Below are positions 8,479-18,100 of a DNA stretch of 64,000 nt, piece after piece. Both the position numbers and the translations under genes were made by a program. Position 1 is the stretch's first letter; each line of letters begins with the position of its first letter. The stretch is from Anaerolineae bacterium. Lineage in GTDB: Bacteria; Chloroflexota; Anaerolineae; 4572-78; J111. The notes beneath the pieces were generated by a model that saw only the letters and a list, made by a program, of their open reading frames with translations, made no database searches and was not told where the DNA came from. The DNA lies in assembly GCA_023382535.1 (NCBI GenBank), contig JAHDWA010000017.1, forward strand, positions 1 to 64,000. Direction: 5' to 3'.

Positions 8479-10212
8479 CTACCTGGTTAGATGCCACTCG
8501 ACGACGTTCCAGGTCAAAGGAACAAACGGGCCGGGGTTGACTCCCTGGAGGCGGTTGCCCACCAGGATATGGCGATTGGGGGCGAGCAAAAAATCAACCG
8601 GCCGCTCAGCCGCTAGGGTCTTCTGGATATTGGCGTAAATTTTGGCTCGACCCTGCATATCGCAGCCCGGCACAGCGACCGCCCGGTCGAGCAGCCGGTC
8701 CAAAGCAGGATTGTCGTAAGAAATAAAGTTAAGCCCCCGGCCCACCACATTTTCGTTGGAACGCCAAAACAAGCGCTGGTCGGGGTCGGGCAGCAGCGGC
8801 CAGCTAAAAAGGGCCAGGCTGAAATCGTGGGTGAACAGGTCGTCAACCAGCCCGGTGAAGGAAATACTATCAGAGCGGGCAAACAAGCCCAGGTCGCGAT
8901 AATAGCTGGCGGCCAACCAGCCTAAAATCTGGTGCAGAGAGTTTTCGCCGTTTACCCGGATGGACAGCTCTAACCGCCGGCCGTCCTGGTCCAGCCAGCC
9001 GTCGCCGTCTTCGTCCTTTAAGCCGGCTCTCGTTAGCAGCGTCCGGGCAGCGTCGGGGTCATAAGCCGGCCAGGCGAGGCCGGCGTTGGCCGCCCAATGA
9101 CCGGGCAGCAGCGGCCCGGCCAGAAGCTGGCCATCGCCGTTGAGGGCTTCGGCCAGGATAGCTTCTCGATCCAGGGCCAGCAGCAGGGCCTGCCGCACTG
9201 GAGGCTCAACCGGGTCCACATTTTTAGGCGCAAAATTGATGGCCAGATAGGTCACTTGCGGCGCGGGGTAAACCAGGTCGGTAAAGATTTTTGACTGCCC
9301 TTGGGGGCGTGGATTTTCGATTTTTGATTGGAACGGACCAATCACGTCAAATTGGCCTTCGGAGAGAGCTACCGTTACCTCGTCCTCTTGGATGAAGCGC
9401 ACGGTTAGGCCGTCCAGCAAGGGTGCGGGGCCGCGATAATTGGGGTTACGCTCCAGGGTCAGGGTTCGCTTATTCTCCGACCAGGCGGCGATTTTGAAAG
9501 GGCCGCTGCCCGTTGGCATCGCGTCGAGCACTTCGGCGGCAGGCAGAAGCGGCAGTTGGGCCAACGTGGTCACGGCGGCGCAATCTATGGCCGCAAAAGT
9601 CAGGTCCAGGGTTTCAGGGTCAGGCGCGGCCAGCTCGCTGAATGCTAACAGCGCGGGATGCTCCGTCGCTTTTAAGCTGGCGGCGATAGCGGCGGCGGTC
9701 AGGGGCCGGCCATCGCTCCAGGCCAGTCCGGACGGCAAATGAAAAGTGACCTGTTTACCATCCCGGCTGTACTCCCAGCTTTCGGCCAAACCGGGCTGAA
9801 GCTGCGCCGTCGTAGGGTCAATCTGGAGCAGGGTGTCGAACAACAAAGGCGCCAGTTCGCGCAGAACGGTATCGGTGGTGGTAATTGGGTTGAGGGTATC
9901 CGGCTGGCCGACCAGGCCGAGGATAGCAGCGCCGCCCTGAGGAGGGGAAGGCTGGAAGACTGGAAGATTGGAAGACTGGTGAGTTGGAAGGTTGGGAGGT
10001 TGGGAGGCTTCGTCCTGCTCAGAGGGAGCCTTGGCCTCTCCGGGCGCCTCCGTTGGCTCAGGCTCAGTCCGAAGGGTTGGCGGGTTGGAAGGTGAAGTGG
10101 AGAGACTGGCCGGGGTAGCCGGAGTTTGGGCCGGCTCGCAGGCGGCGAGGGCCAGAGCCAGCAAGAGGATAAGTATATTGAGTTGATGGAGATGAGCATA
10201 TGAGCGAATCAG
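8479..10212 (-). CDS. Family 5 (peptide/oligosaccharide) solute-binding lipoprotein
   Basis: About 577 residues. The C-terminal ~480 residues are a typical SBP_bac_5 protein: LVGQPDTLNPITTTD, the signature ESWEYSRDGKQVTFHL followed by WSDGRPLTA, and VRQALLLALDREAI. A lipobox LALAAC marks export and lipid anchoring. The TTG at 10164 leaves only eight residues before that Cys, too few for a signal peptide; reading upstream in frame adds a hydrophobic stretch and reaches a stop at 10213. The only starts there are ATT (10209) or CTG (10212), the latter seven bases after a GAGG. An ATG at 10199 is out of frame, so a frameshift is also possible. Residues ~20-75 are a Pro/Thr/Ser-rich linker built partly from an octamer repeat. 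No permease genes are next to it. Confidence 0.75.
   Translation of the reverse strand: MIRSYAHLHQLNILILLLALALAACEPAQTPATPASLSTSPSNPPTLRTEPEPTEAPGEAKAPSEQDEASQPPNLPTHQSSNLPVFQPSPPQGGAAILGLVGQPDTLNPITTTDTVLRELAPLLFDTLLQIDPTTAQLQPGLAESWEYSRDGKQVTFHLPSGLAWSDGRPLTAAAIAASLKATEHPALLAFSELAAPDPETLDLTFAAIDCAAVTTLAQLPLLPAAEVLDAMPTGSGPFKIAAWSENKRTLTLERNPNYRGPAPLLDGLTVRFIQEDEVTVALSEGQFDVIGPFQSKIENPRPQGQSKIFTDLVYPAPQVTYLAINFAPKNVDPVEPPVRQALLLALDREAILAEALNGDGQLLAGPLLPGHWAANAGLAWPAYDPDAARTLLTRAGLKDEDGDGWLDQDGRRLELSIRVNGENSLHQILGWLAASYYRDLGLFARSDSISFTGLVDDLFTHDFSLALFSWPLLPDPDQRLFWRSNENVVGRGLNFISYDNPALDRLLDRAVAVPGCDMQGRAKIYANIQKTLAAERPVDFLLAPNRHILVGNRLQGVNPGPFVPLTWNVVEWHLTR
9953..10008. repeat. Octamer tandem repeat (7 units) inside the solute-binding protein gene
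   Basis: Units of eight bases of the form TGGAAGAC, TGGAAGAT, TGGTGAGT, TGGGAGGT follow one another without a break. On the coding strand they encode part of the Pro/Ser/Asn linker behind the lipobox. The reading frame is kept through the repeat. Confidence 0.75.
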
Positions 10213-10245
10213 TTAAAATCCTCAAGCCGATGAGATGGAGTTACG

Positions 10246-10273
10246 GCGGTCGGTGGTCAGCAGTCAGCGGTCA
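10246..10273. repeat. Heptamer tandem repeat (4 units) between two genes
   Basis: Four seven-base units (GCGGTCG, GTGGTCA, GCAGTCA, GCGGTCA) lie directly after the stop of the zinc-ribbon membrane protein and just upstream of the lipoprotein gene on the minus strand. Confidence 0.65.
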
Positions 10274-10274
10274 T

Positions 10275-10793
10275 TTACAGAAAAATTTCGGCCCCACAAT
10301 TCTTGCATTGAATCACGCCCTTGCCGACGAATTCCTGCTCCCCCCCGCAGTTGGGACACTTGTTACCCTTGAGCTGGGAAGCGTCTCTTGAATAGAGTGC
10401 GCCCTTATCCCAGTTGACATAGCCGGTGAACAAGCCCATCCCGACCAATTTATATATATCGTCGCGGATTTGTTCGGTATTGGACTTTAAATCAAAGACC
10501 ATATCACGAATATCTACCTGGCCGCGCGTTTTGACCATATCCAGAATTTTCCGCTGGCGGGCCATGTCCGCCTGCTCGGCTGCCTCGGCCCGGCCTTGGG
10601 TGAGCAGATAAACTCCGAAAGCAATGGGGACAATCCCTACAAAGATCGAGACGATCACCCCCAAAACCGCTCCTCCCAGGTTGCCTGAGGTCGAGGTAAA
10701 AGAAGACATCAGGGAAATCGCCGAACAGCCCAAAAGCAAAACCAGGCCCACCCCAATCAAAATCATGCCAATCAGCCGGCTGTTTTTACCCAC
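10275..10793 (-). CDS. Small membrane protein with winged-helix-like middle and zinc ribbon
   Basis: 172 residues from a GTG at 10793, preceded by AAGGAG. Two hydrophobic helices (residues ~8-30 and 43-66) form a hairpin in the membrane. Residues ~80-130 (KILDMVKTRGQVDIRDM to LVGMGLFTGYVNW) look like a short winged-helix segment, and the C-terminus is a zinc ribbon with CPNCGG and, 15 residues later, CKNCGAEIFL. Proteins of this layout are known as hypothetical only. It sits 31 bases after the DUF2207 gene, so the two are probably co-transcribed; a joint envelope-related role is inference. Confidence 0.6.
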   Translation of the reverse strand: MGKNSRLIGMILIGVGLVLLLGCSAISLMSSFTSTSGNLGGAVLGVIVSIFVGIVPIAFGVYLLTQGRAEAAEQADMARQRKILDMVKTRGQVDIRDMVFDLKSNTEQIRDDIYKLVGMGLFTGYVNWDKGALYSRDASQLKGNKCPNCGGEQEFVGKGVIQCKNCGAEIFL

Positions 10794-10824
10794 TGCCCAA
10801 ACTCCTTATCCTCTGAAGGTATAC

Positions 10825-12741
10825 TTAGCCAAAGCCGCGCGAGCCACCGCCACCCCCGCCGCCACCGCTGAACCCGCCGCCGCTGAACCCGCCGCCGCTC
10901 CAGCCGCCTCGACTGGAGGAAGTTTGAGGGGGCGGGGTGCTGACCAGGGTAGAACTGGCCGAACTGAGCATCGCGCCCAGGCCCTCGCTCATGCTGGCCA
11001 GCGACGCGCCAACGCCTTCGCTCATCCCCGCCAGAGTGGGCATGCCGCCTTCGCCAGCCAGTGGGCCTGGCAGCCCTCCAGCCGGTCCCGCCGAAGGCCC
11101 ACCCATTGTGCCGCCGTAATGGGGATAGCCATAGCCATAGCGCGGCAAGATCACCGGCCCCCACCAGGAAGGCGCCGGGGTGTCAACGGCTTTGAATTTG
11201 TTGATCAGGCTTCGTTCCAGGCCAAAGGCGATGCCATAGGGCAGAAATTCCTCAAATTTATCCTTCACCTCGGCCAGGTCGCCATGTTTTTCGATGGTTT
11301 GCAGGTAGCGCTTGAAGGCCAGCCATTTGGCCGCTTCCTCAGCGCCTTTGGCCGTTTTGCGCGGCATGTGCGGGGCGACAAAAAGCAGCCCCAGCGCGGT
11401 GGCAATCAACGCCAGGCCCGGGCAAATAGCCAGGGTCGAGAAGTCACCCAGCACGGTCAGCAGCCCGCAGGCAATGACAAAACTGATGATTAATATGATA
11501 ATGCCCAACACCATCCAATTGCGCCGGGTGGCGTTGGGGTTGCTGGGGAAAAAGCCGGCCCGGACCAGCTCGTCGTACAATTCTGCTTGTAAGGTAGGTA
11601 TGTACGTATAAAACCGCTGGCGCAGGTCGGCCATGCGCCGCTCGGTTCCATTGCTAAAAATGCCCTTGATCAAGGTTTGCTCGTAAGATCGGGTGGCTTT
11701 GCTCTCATCCGCCAGGCGAAAAATGAAGTCCCGCCCGGAGCCAATGCCCAGGAAACCTTCCTTTTGCTGCGCTTCCATACGCAGCGCGCCCCGCCGGGCC
11801 AGGTCGGTGATGGTGGCGATAATATCCTGCAAATCGGCTTTCTCGTCCACTAAAGCGCCGGCGATGGGGGCAGGCAAATCGCCGGGCGGCTCGCTGATGT
11901 ATTCAGGGGCAACGCCTACCGGCAGGTCGCGTCCCCGCTTGTACCACAATGCATAAACGGCCAGCGGCCCACCCAGCAGGATGGCGAGGCCCAGCCCGCC
12001 AAAGAGGACCCCGACCACCGGCCCCCACTGCCGCCGTTGATCGTCGGCGGCCTGCCAGGCAGGTGGGCTGCCCTGGACCGCCCCGTGCGGAAACTGGACT
12101 CGGACCTCCAGTTCCTGGTCAGCAGGGATATTTTGGGCGGTAAAAACTACCTGCCCCTGGTCGGTATAACTTGGCTCGCCGGCCTGCGCCCCGTAACTGG
12201 CAACGGTCAGTTGATCTTTGGGGAAAGTCTGGGGGAGAGTCACCGTTACCCGTGACTCGCGGATAGGGAAATTATGGTCGGGTGGGATGGCTTTCCACCA
12301 GACTTGATCCCCCTCCGGGTAAATCCGCAGGCCGCCGATGACCCGGTAGCGCAGGATGTAGGTGTGCTCGCTGTTGCTGGTCGGCGGGAAGTACCAGGTG
12401 ATCTCCAGGTCGCCCTCGTTAATATTGGTCGTGAAGCCGTACTGGCCGGTCGAGTTGGGGGTGTAAGGCCGCTCGCTGCCGTTGATAATTTCAGATAGCT
12501 GCAAGTCGGTGATACGCTCGACCCGGTCCAGAGGGATAGCGGCAAAACCAAAGGTGAAGGCGCCGCTGGTAAAGACAATTTGCTGGGTTTCTTCGACCAG
12601 GATGTCGGAGTTAGGCTGGACGGTCAGGTTGACGTCGTAGCGCTGCCAATAGAGGGTTTTCTCCTGGGCCTGGGCGACATTCATCCCCGGCAAAATCAGG
12701 ATAAAAGCCAGAAACAGACCCAACCAAAAATATCGTTTCAT
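10825..12741 (-). CDS. DUF2207 membrane protein with Gly-rich tail
   Basis: 638 residues from the ATG at 12741; a TTG at 12756 is the alternative start, but the signal peptide begins at MKRYFWLGLF. Cleavage is likely after AQA near residue 25. Residues ~30-220 are the DUF2207 beta-rich ectodomain, with DVNLTVQPNSDILVEE and GAFTFGFAAIPLDRV. A membrane helix follows at ~240-265, then a cytoplasmic segment, two or three more helices (~400-450), and a C-terminus of Gly/Ser repeats (GGGFSGGG type). This layout, including the glycine-rich end, is the standard one for the family, whose function is unknown. Confidence 0.8.
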   Translation of the reverse strand: MKRYFWLGLFLAFILILPGMNVAQAQEKTLYWQRYDVNLTVQPNSDILVEETQQIVFTSGAFTFGFAAIPLDRVERITDLQLSEIINGSERPYTPNSTGQYGFTTNINEGDLEITWYFPPTSNSEHTYILRYRVIGGLRIYPEGDQVWWKAIPPDHNFPIRESRVTVTLPQTFPKDQLTVASYGAQAGEPSYTDQGQVVFTAQNIPADQELEVRVQFPHGAVQGSPPAWQAADDQRRQWGPVVGVLFGGLGLAILLGGPLAVYALWYKRGRDLPVGVAPEYISEPPGDLPAPIAGALVDEKADLQDIIATITDLARRGALRMEAQQKEGFLGIGSGRDFIFRLADESKATRSYEQTLIKGIFSNGTERRMADLRQRFYTYIPTLQAELYDELVRAGFFPSNPNATRRNWMVLGIIILIISFVIACGLLTVLGDFSTLAICPGLALIATALGLLFVAPHMPRKTAKGAEEAAKWLAFKRYLQTIEKHGDLAEVKDKFEEFLPYGIAFGLERSLINKFKAVDTPAPSWWGPVILPRYGYGYPHYGGTMGGPSAGPAGGLPGPLAGEGGMPTLAGMSEGVGASLASMSEGLGAMLSSASSTLVSTPPPQTSSSRGGWSGGGFSGGGFSGGGGGGGGSRGFG

Positions 12742-12828
12742 AGAATTGATCACCAAATTTTTACAGTGAATGTCATTATAGGAGATTCGGCCAAAAAGGA
12801 GAAATCACAAACTTTCAGCCCGGTACTT

Positions 12829-15141
12829 TCAGCGCAGCACCCAATCTGCTACCCAACGACGCAACCGGGCGGAAAACGGGTAAACTGCCTCATCGGCCCA
12901 GTTTAAATCGTAGCTGTTCCGGGCCAGAAATTCCGCACCGTTATAAAGATTGAGGGTAATTTGGCCGGGAGGGTGACTTAGACCGTAAGAGAACTGGCCG
13001 ACACATTGGGCACTGTCGGCGGGAAGGTCGAGCCGTTGGCTGTGAATTAATGTTTCATCCAGCTTAACTTGCAACTCGCACGCGGTAAATGCGTTCTGGC
13101 TGTCATTGATCGCCCAGATTTCGGCGCTAAACGTCTGCCCAACCTGCCAGCGCCGCCCAGTGGGAAACTTCAGGCTGACCAAAACCGGGTTGTACCAATC
13201 CGCCAGGTGCTCGTAAGCCAGCTTGGGCCGGCCAAAATAATCCACGATGGCCCAACTGATGGCCGGCCAGGGTTCGTTGAACTGCCAGACACACACTCCC
13301 CCCCCTTCGCCTTTGCGGCGGCGCATGTGCTCAATGGCGGTTTGAAGGGCGGCGGCTTGGGCTAATTGTGAGTTGTGAATGGTGAATGGTGAACGATGAA
13401 CGGCTAAAGGCTGATGGCAGATGGCTGACGGCTCATTGAATAGAGCGGTGTAACGTTCAAGTTTTTGGAGGTCGGCGTGATGCGTCTCCCAGCCGGTGGC
13501 AGGGTCAGGCAAAGCGGCTTGCAGGGTGTCGAGGTGCGGCAGGGCTTGCAGGCCGAACTCGCTCAGGAAGCGGGCGGTTTCGGTTTGATAGTGCCGAATC
13601 GGAGCCTGACCGTGCCAGACGTGCCAGTTGTGGGCGTCACCGCCGCGGTCAAAGCTGGGGGAAACCGGAATAAAGGGACGAGTGCCGTCATGGTGGGCGA
13701 CCAGCGCCGCCAGCGTGTCGAGCAGGGGCCGGTTGCGCGAGCGGCTGAACTCGTTGCCGCCGCACCAAACGACGAGCGAGGGATGATGGCTCAATTGCCG
13801 GACAATGGCGCTGCATTCCGCCTCGACCAGAGCCAGGTAGGACGGGTCGCGGGGGTAGCTGTCCAGAAACAGACAGGCAAAAGGAAACTCCTGCCAGACC
13901 AGCAGACCCAGTTCGTCGCACAGGTCGTAAAAGGCTCGCTTCTCGCGCAGGCCGCCGCCCCAGACCCGCAGCAGGTTGGCCCCACTGTCACGCGCCATTT
14001 TCAGCAGGCGGGCGTAATCCTCTGCACGCAAGCGGCCGGGGAAGCTGTCAGCCGGAACCCAATTGAGGCCGCGGATGAACTCACGCTGCCCATTGAGACT
14101 GAACTGCCACTCGTGCAGGCCAACCGAGCGGATGCCGGTGCGAAGAGTGACTTCGTCCAGCGGCTCGCCGCCCGGCCCGGCCAAACTGACCTGCACCCGG
14201 TAAAGATGCGGCTGGCCGCGGTCCCAGGGCTGCCAGAGCGCGGCGGCGGGTAAATGGCAGGGCAGCCGGTGCCGGCTGAGGCCAGCCGGGAGATCGAGGG
14301 TGAAGCGGAAAGGTCCAAAGGCCGCGCCTTCAAAATTGGCCGGAGTGACGGAGATGTCAGTTTCTATGCGGCGAGGTTGGTCAGTGTCGAGGGTAAGGAT
14401 GATAGTTAGATCAGCCGGGGAAAAGGATGAAAACCGATCACTGACTTCTGACTTCTGATGACTGGCTACTGACGACTGAACACTGGCTTCGGCAATAAAG
14501 ACCGGCCCGCTGACGACCAGGCTAACCTCATCCCAAATGCCCATCGTACGAATGGGCGGGGCGAAATCCCAGCCAAAGGACATCTGGCATTTGAGCGTGG
14601 CCGAACGGTCGGGGTAAATCCCAATCCAGCTCCGGTAAAAAGGAGTCGCCAATTTTTGCCAGAGCCGCTGTTGCCAGGTCAGCCGGCGTTTGGGCAGGGC
14701 GCTGCTGCCCCACAGCCGCACGGCGACCTCGACCGGGCCGGCTTGCGGCGCTGCGGTGATTTCGACGATTTGGCGGGAGAACATGCCTTCGTGGCGCGCC
14801 ATTTCGCGCCCATTGGCAAAAATGGCCGAGAGGTAATCAATCCCCTCAAAGATGAGGAAGGCGCGAGACTCGGCTGAATACATGGGCGGCGGCTCAACCG
14901 TGCGCCGGTACCACCAGTCCACCTCTTCGACCCATAGACTCTCTTTGTACTGCTCGCCGAAGAAGGGATCGGGGATGCGGCCCAGGGCCAGCAAGTCGGT
15001 GCGGACGTTGCCGGGGATTACAGCAGGAAGCCATTCAGTGACGGCGGGGAGGTCGTAGACATCTGGGGCGGAGAAGGGCCGGCGGGGAACCTGGCCGAAG
15101 GACCACGAAGAGTCGCCAAGATCGAGGGTGAAGCGGGTCAC
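12829..15141 (-). CDS. Glycoside hydrolase family 2, beta-mannosidase-like
   Basis: 770 residues starting at the GTG 15141, which overlaps the TGA of the preceding gene in a GTGA tetranucleotide. The jelly-roll domain (residues ~1-180) has the ESLWVEEVDWWYRR stretch typical of mannosidases. The TIM barrel carries the acid/base Glu464 in WCGGNEFSRSRN and the nucleophile Glu528 in FLSEFGLQALP; both are in the expected places for GH2 beta-mannosidases. No signal peptide is seen. Two low-complexity insertions, at 13375-13437 and 14436-14491, are heptamer tandem repeats read through in frame. It follows a mannosyltransferase and a flippase fusion, which suggests turnover or trimming of a mannose-containing glycan (inference). 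Confidence 0.8.
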   Translation of the reverse strand: MTRFTLDLGDSSWSFGQVPRRPFSAPDVYDLPAVTEWLPAVIPGNVRTDLLALGRIPDPFFGEQYKESLWVEEVDWWYRRTVEPPPMYSAESRAFLIFEGIDYLSAIFANGREMARHEGMFSRQIVEITAAPQAGPVEVAVRLWGSSALPKRRLTWQQRLWQKLATPFYRSWIGIYPDRSATLKCQMSFGWDFAPPIRTMGIWDEVSLVVSGPVFIAEASVQSSVASHQKSEVSDRFSSFSPADLTIILTLDTDQPRRIETDISVTPANFEGAAFGPFRFTLDLPAGLSRHRLPCHLPAAALWQPWDRGQPHLYRVQVSLAGPGGEPLDEVTLRTGIRSVGLHEWQFSLNGQREFIRGLNWVPADSFPGRLRAEDYARLLKMARDSGANLLRVWGGGLREKRAFYDLCDELGLLVWQEFPFACLFLDSYPRDPSYLALVEAECSAIVRQLSHHPSLVVWCGGNEFSRSRNRPLLDTLAALVAHHDGTRPFIPVSPSFDRGGDAHNWHVWHGQAPIRHYQTETARFLSEFGLQALPHLDTLQAALPDPATGWETHHADLQKLERYTALFNEPSAICHQPLAVHRSPFTIHNSQLAQAAALQTAIEHMRRRKGEGGGVCVWQFNEPWPAISWAIVDYFGRPKLAYEHLADWYNPVLVSLKFPTGRRWQVGQTFSAEIWAINDSQNAFTACELQVKLDETLIHSQRLDLPADSAQCVGQFSYGLSHPPGQITLNLYNGAEFLARNSYDLNWADEAVYPFSARLRRWVADWVLR
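13375..13437. repeat. Heptamer tandem repeat (9 units) inside the GH2 gene
   Basis: Nine consecutive seven-base units such as GTGAATG, GTGAACG, ATGAACG, GCTGATG, GCAGATG and GCTGACG. They encode a Ser/His/Pro-rich insertion between the catalytic barrel and the C-terminal domains. Confidence 0.8.
14436..14491. repeat. Heptamer tandem repeat (8 units) inside the GH2 gene
   Basis: Eight units: GATCACT, GACTTCT twice, GATGACT, GGCTACT, GACGACT, GAACACT, GGCTTCG. They encode a Ser-rich insertion in the beta domain before the barrel, without breaking the frame. Confidence 0.8.
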
Positions 15142-18100
15142 TGTTGGGGCTGTTTCCGCAGTTTTTTTAGGGGGAGCGTCCGCCAGATGACGTCCATATC
15201 CGGCTGGTTCAGCCCGCCGACCAGGACCAGCGCGGCCATGTAAGTGACCCCGGCGGCAGCCACTTTGACCAGGAAATTCGCATCGCCGATCAGCCACAGC
15301 CCCATGCTCATCGCTGCCGCCGCCACGATGGGCCGCCAGACCACGTCAAACCAGGGCACGGGGCCGAGATGTTTTCGCACCAGCAGGTAAAATGGAATAA
15401 GCAGCGCCCACTCGGAAAAAATCGTGGTGACAGCAGCGGCCCGATAGCCGTAAAGGGGAATAAAAATCAGGTTGGTGGTCAGGTTGAACAGCACCCCGAC
15501 GATAAAGGCGCGGGTCAGGTGGCGCTGCTGGTTGATGGCAATCAGCACATATTGGGTCACTTGATTGATGAAGCTGAACGGCAGAAACCAGATCAGCAGT
15601 TGCAGCACGATCATCGAGTCGGGCAAAAAGCGCTCCCCGGCCAGGAACAGGATCAACTCGCGGGCGATAAAGGGCGTGCCGACGGCCAGGGGCAGGGCCA
15701 GCAGCAATAGCAGCCGCAGGCTCAAGATGTAGGCCCGCGCCAGCGAGTCGCGCGAGTCGGCGGCGAAGCGGCTCATCAGGGGAAAGAGGGCCAGGGTGAA
15801 ATATTGGGGAATGACGTTGATGCCGTCAATATATTTGTAGGCGGCGTTGTAAAAGCCAACGGCGGCGTCGCCCCAGGTGGGGGAGAGGATAAAGACGTCA
15901 ATGCGGAAGAAGATGGTCGAAAGGAGGTGATTGATCATCAAGGGCAGGCTTTCGCCCAGCATGCCGCGCTGCAGGGCACGGTCGGTTTCCAGGGTGGGCC
16001 GGAAAATCTTGACCACCATTATGTAGCTCAAGACCAGAAACGTGACCAGGTTGGCAACCAGTGACACGCCGGCCAGGCCGATAATCCCCCAGCCGAGCAG
16101 CAGCGTTAACGCGCCCAGGCTGACCCGAGTCAGGGTTGTCACCGAGGCGATGGCGGCGGGATACTCGGCTTTTTCGTGGGCATAGAAGAGAGCGGTCAGG
16201 CCGTCGGACAGGTTGCTAAAGAGGGTGCCGACGGCGAAGAGAGCAACGGTGATGACCACGTCCCAGGTTAAACCGCCAAAGACCACATACAAGCCCAGAA
16301 TTGCCGCCATAAACGGCAGGGCGACCAGCCAGAGGATGAGGCGCAGGATCGAAACGTTGGACAGGTAACGGTTGCTCTGGGCGCGGTTGGCCGCGACCTC
16401 GCGGGTAACGAGCGTGCCCAGGCCATAGCGCGTCACAATCTCGACCAGCCCAATGAAGGCGACGGCGAAGGCATAGCGCCCGGCTCCTTCCGGCTGCAAA
16501 ATCCGCAGCATCAGCAGGGCAAAAGCAAAATCAATCAGCCGGTTAGACAGGGCCATGACCATCGGCACCAGGCTGTTCTTAGCCACCCGCTTGATGGGCG
16601 AGTCGGCCTCGCTCTCGCGGTAGAGCTTGCCCCAGGCCCAATAGCCGCCGATCAGCGCCAGCGTAACCAGGGCCAAAAAGGAGCCGTACAGGCCCAATTG
16701 AAAGCTGCGCGGGCTGTAACGGAAACGGACTTCCCACTGGCCGGGCTGGAGGTAGACAGCCCGGAATGCGCCATCGGCCCGGTGAACCGTCAATTCGATT
16801 TCAGGAGAGGGTTGGACGGTTGAAAATTGACCATTGACCATTGACTGTTGGTCGTTGACTATGGGTCTGGCATAGGCTCGCCAGCCGGGGAAGTAGGCAT
16901 CGGCCAAAACGAGCCAGCCGGGCTGGTCGAGTTGAACGGCGAGGCGCACTTCGTTGGGTGTGTAGGTGGGGATTTCCACATGCGGTAGGGGCGATGGGCT
17001 AACCGTCTCTACCGGGGCAGTCACATCTTCGGGGGCCAGATCGCGGCCCAGGCCGTTCGCTTCGCCGTCTAAAATCACTTGCCGGCGGGGATCAAGGCTG
17101 CGCAGGGCCAGGCCCAGCTCGTCCGGCCAACCAGACCGATCGGGTTTCGGCAAAGCTGACAGGTCTACTTTTTCATCAACCACAAAAGCGCGGGGCAGGG
17201 CATCGGTGTTTTCATAGACCCGGATCTCTTTGTCGTAGACCAAGTTGTAGTTGGGGTTGTTGATGTCTACCGTCGTCAAAATATAGCGCACCCCCAGCAA
17301 GTCCAGCAGGGCCGAGTCGAGAGCAGCGTAACCATCGTAGTACAGCGGGCCAATCCGATTGTAGAAGAGATCGCCATTCTCCTGGATGAGGTGCATAAAG
17401 CGGCCGTACTGGGCCGGAATGATGCTGTCATAGCCGCGCACGTCGAAAAGATTGCTGTACATCCCGGCGTTAGCCAGAAAAACTTTATTGCCGCGCCCTT
17501 GCGGGATATCAAAACTGTTGAGCCGGAACAGGGGGTCTTCGGCCTGCTGGCTCTCCAGCCACTTGACGACCTCGGGCTTGAAGTCGAGCAGGGTGGGGTC
17601 CACCGAGGGGTTGAAACCGGCGCCGGCCAGGATTAGGTCAAGGGCAATGATGAGCACGGTGAGTGGTTTCCAGGCATTTTGGATTTTGGATTTACGATTT
17701 ACGATTGGCAATCCAAAATCGGAAATCGGAAATCGGAAATAGATAGGGCAGCGAACAATCCGCAGGACGGCTCCCGCCGCCATAAGCATCAAAAAGAATT
17801 TGAAAAAGTTGGGCCATTGGTAGCCAAAAAATTGGCGGCCATCGGCAAAAGCGTTCTGGGCCAGGCCGGAACGCTCGAAGAGATAGGTGGCAGCTTGAAT
17901 GAAAGGAGCGGGGATGAAAAGAGCAGCCAGCATGACCACGCTTCCGGCCAGGCCGGTCCAGAAGAGAAGCCAGCCGGTGTAGAGAGAGACAGTATAAAGG
18001 GAGAGCAGGGGGGCAGGGGCGCAGGGGGGCAGGGTTGAAGATTCTCCTCTGCTCCCGTGCGAAGCCTCCCCTAGGGGCCGTTCCCCTGCTCCCCCGCCGG

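Noticed and set aside
15142..15297. Upstream extension of the GH2 gene by 52 codons
   Set aside because: The extension lies inside the flippase coding region and is Arg/Gly-rich, and the GTG at 15141 forms a normal GTGA overlap with the upstream stop.
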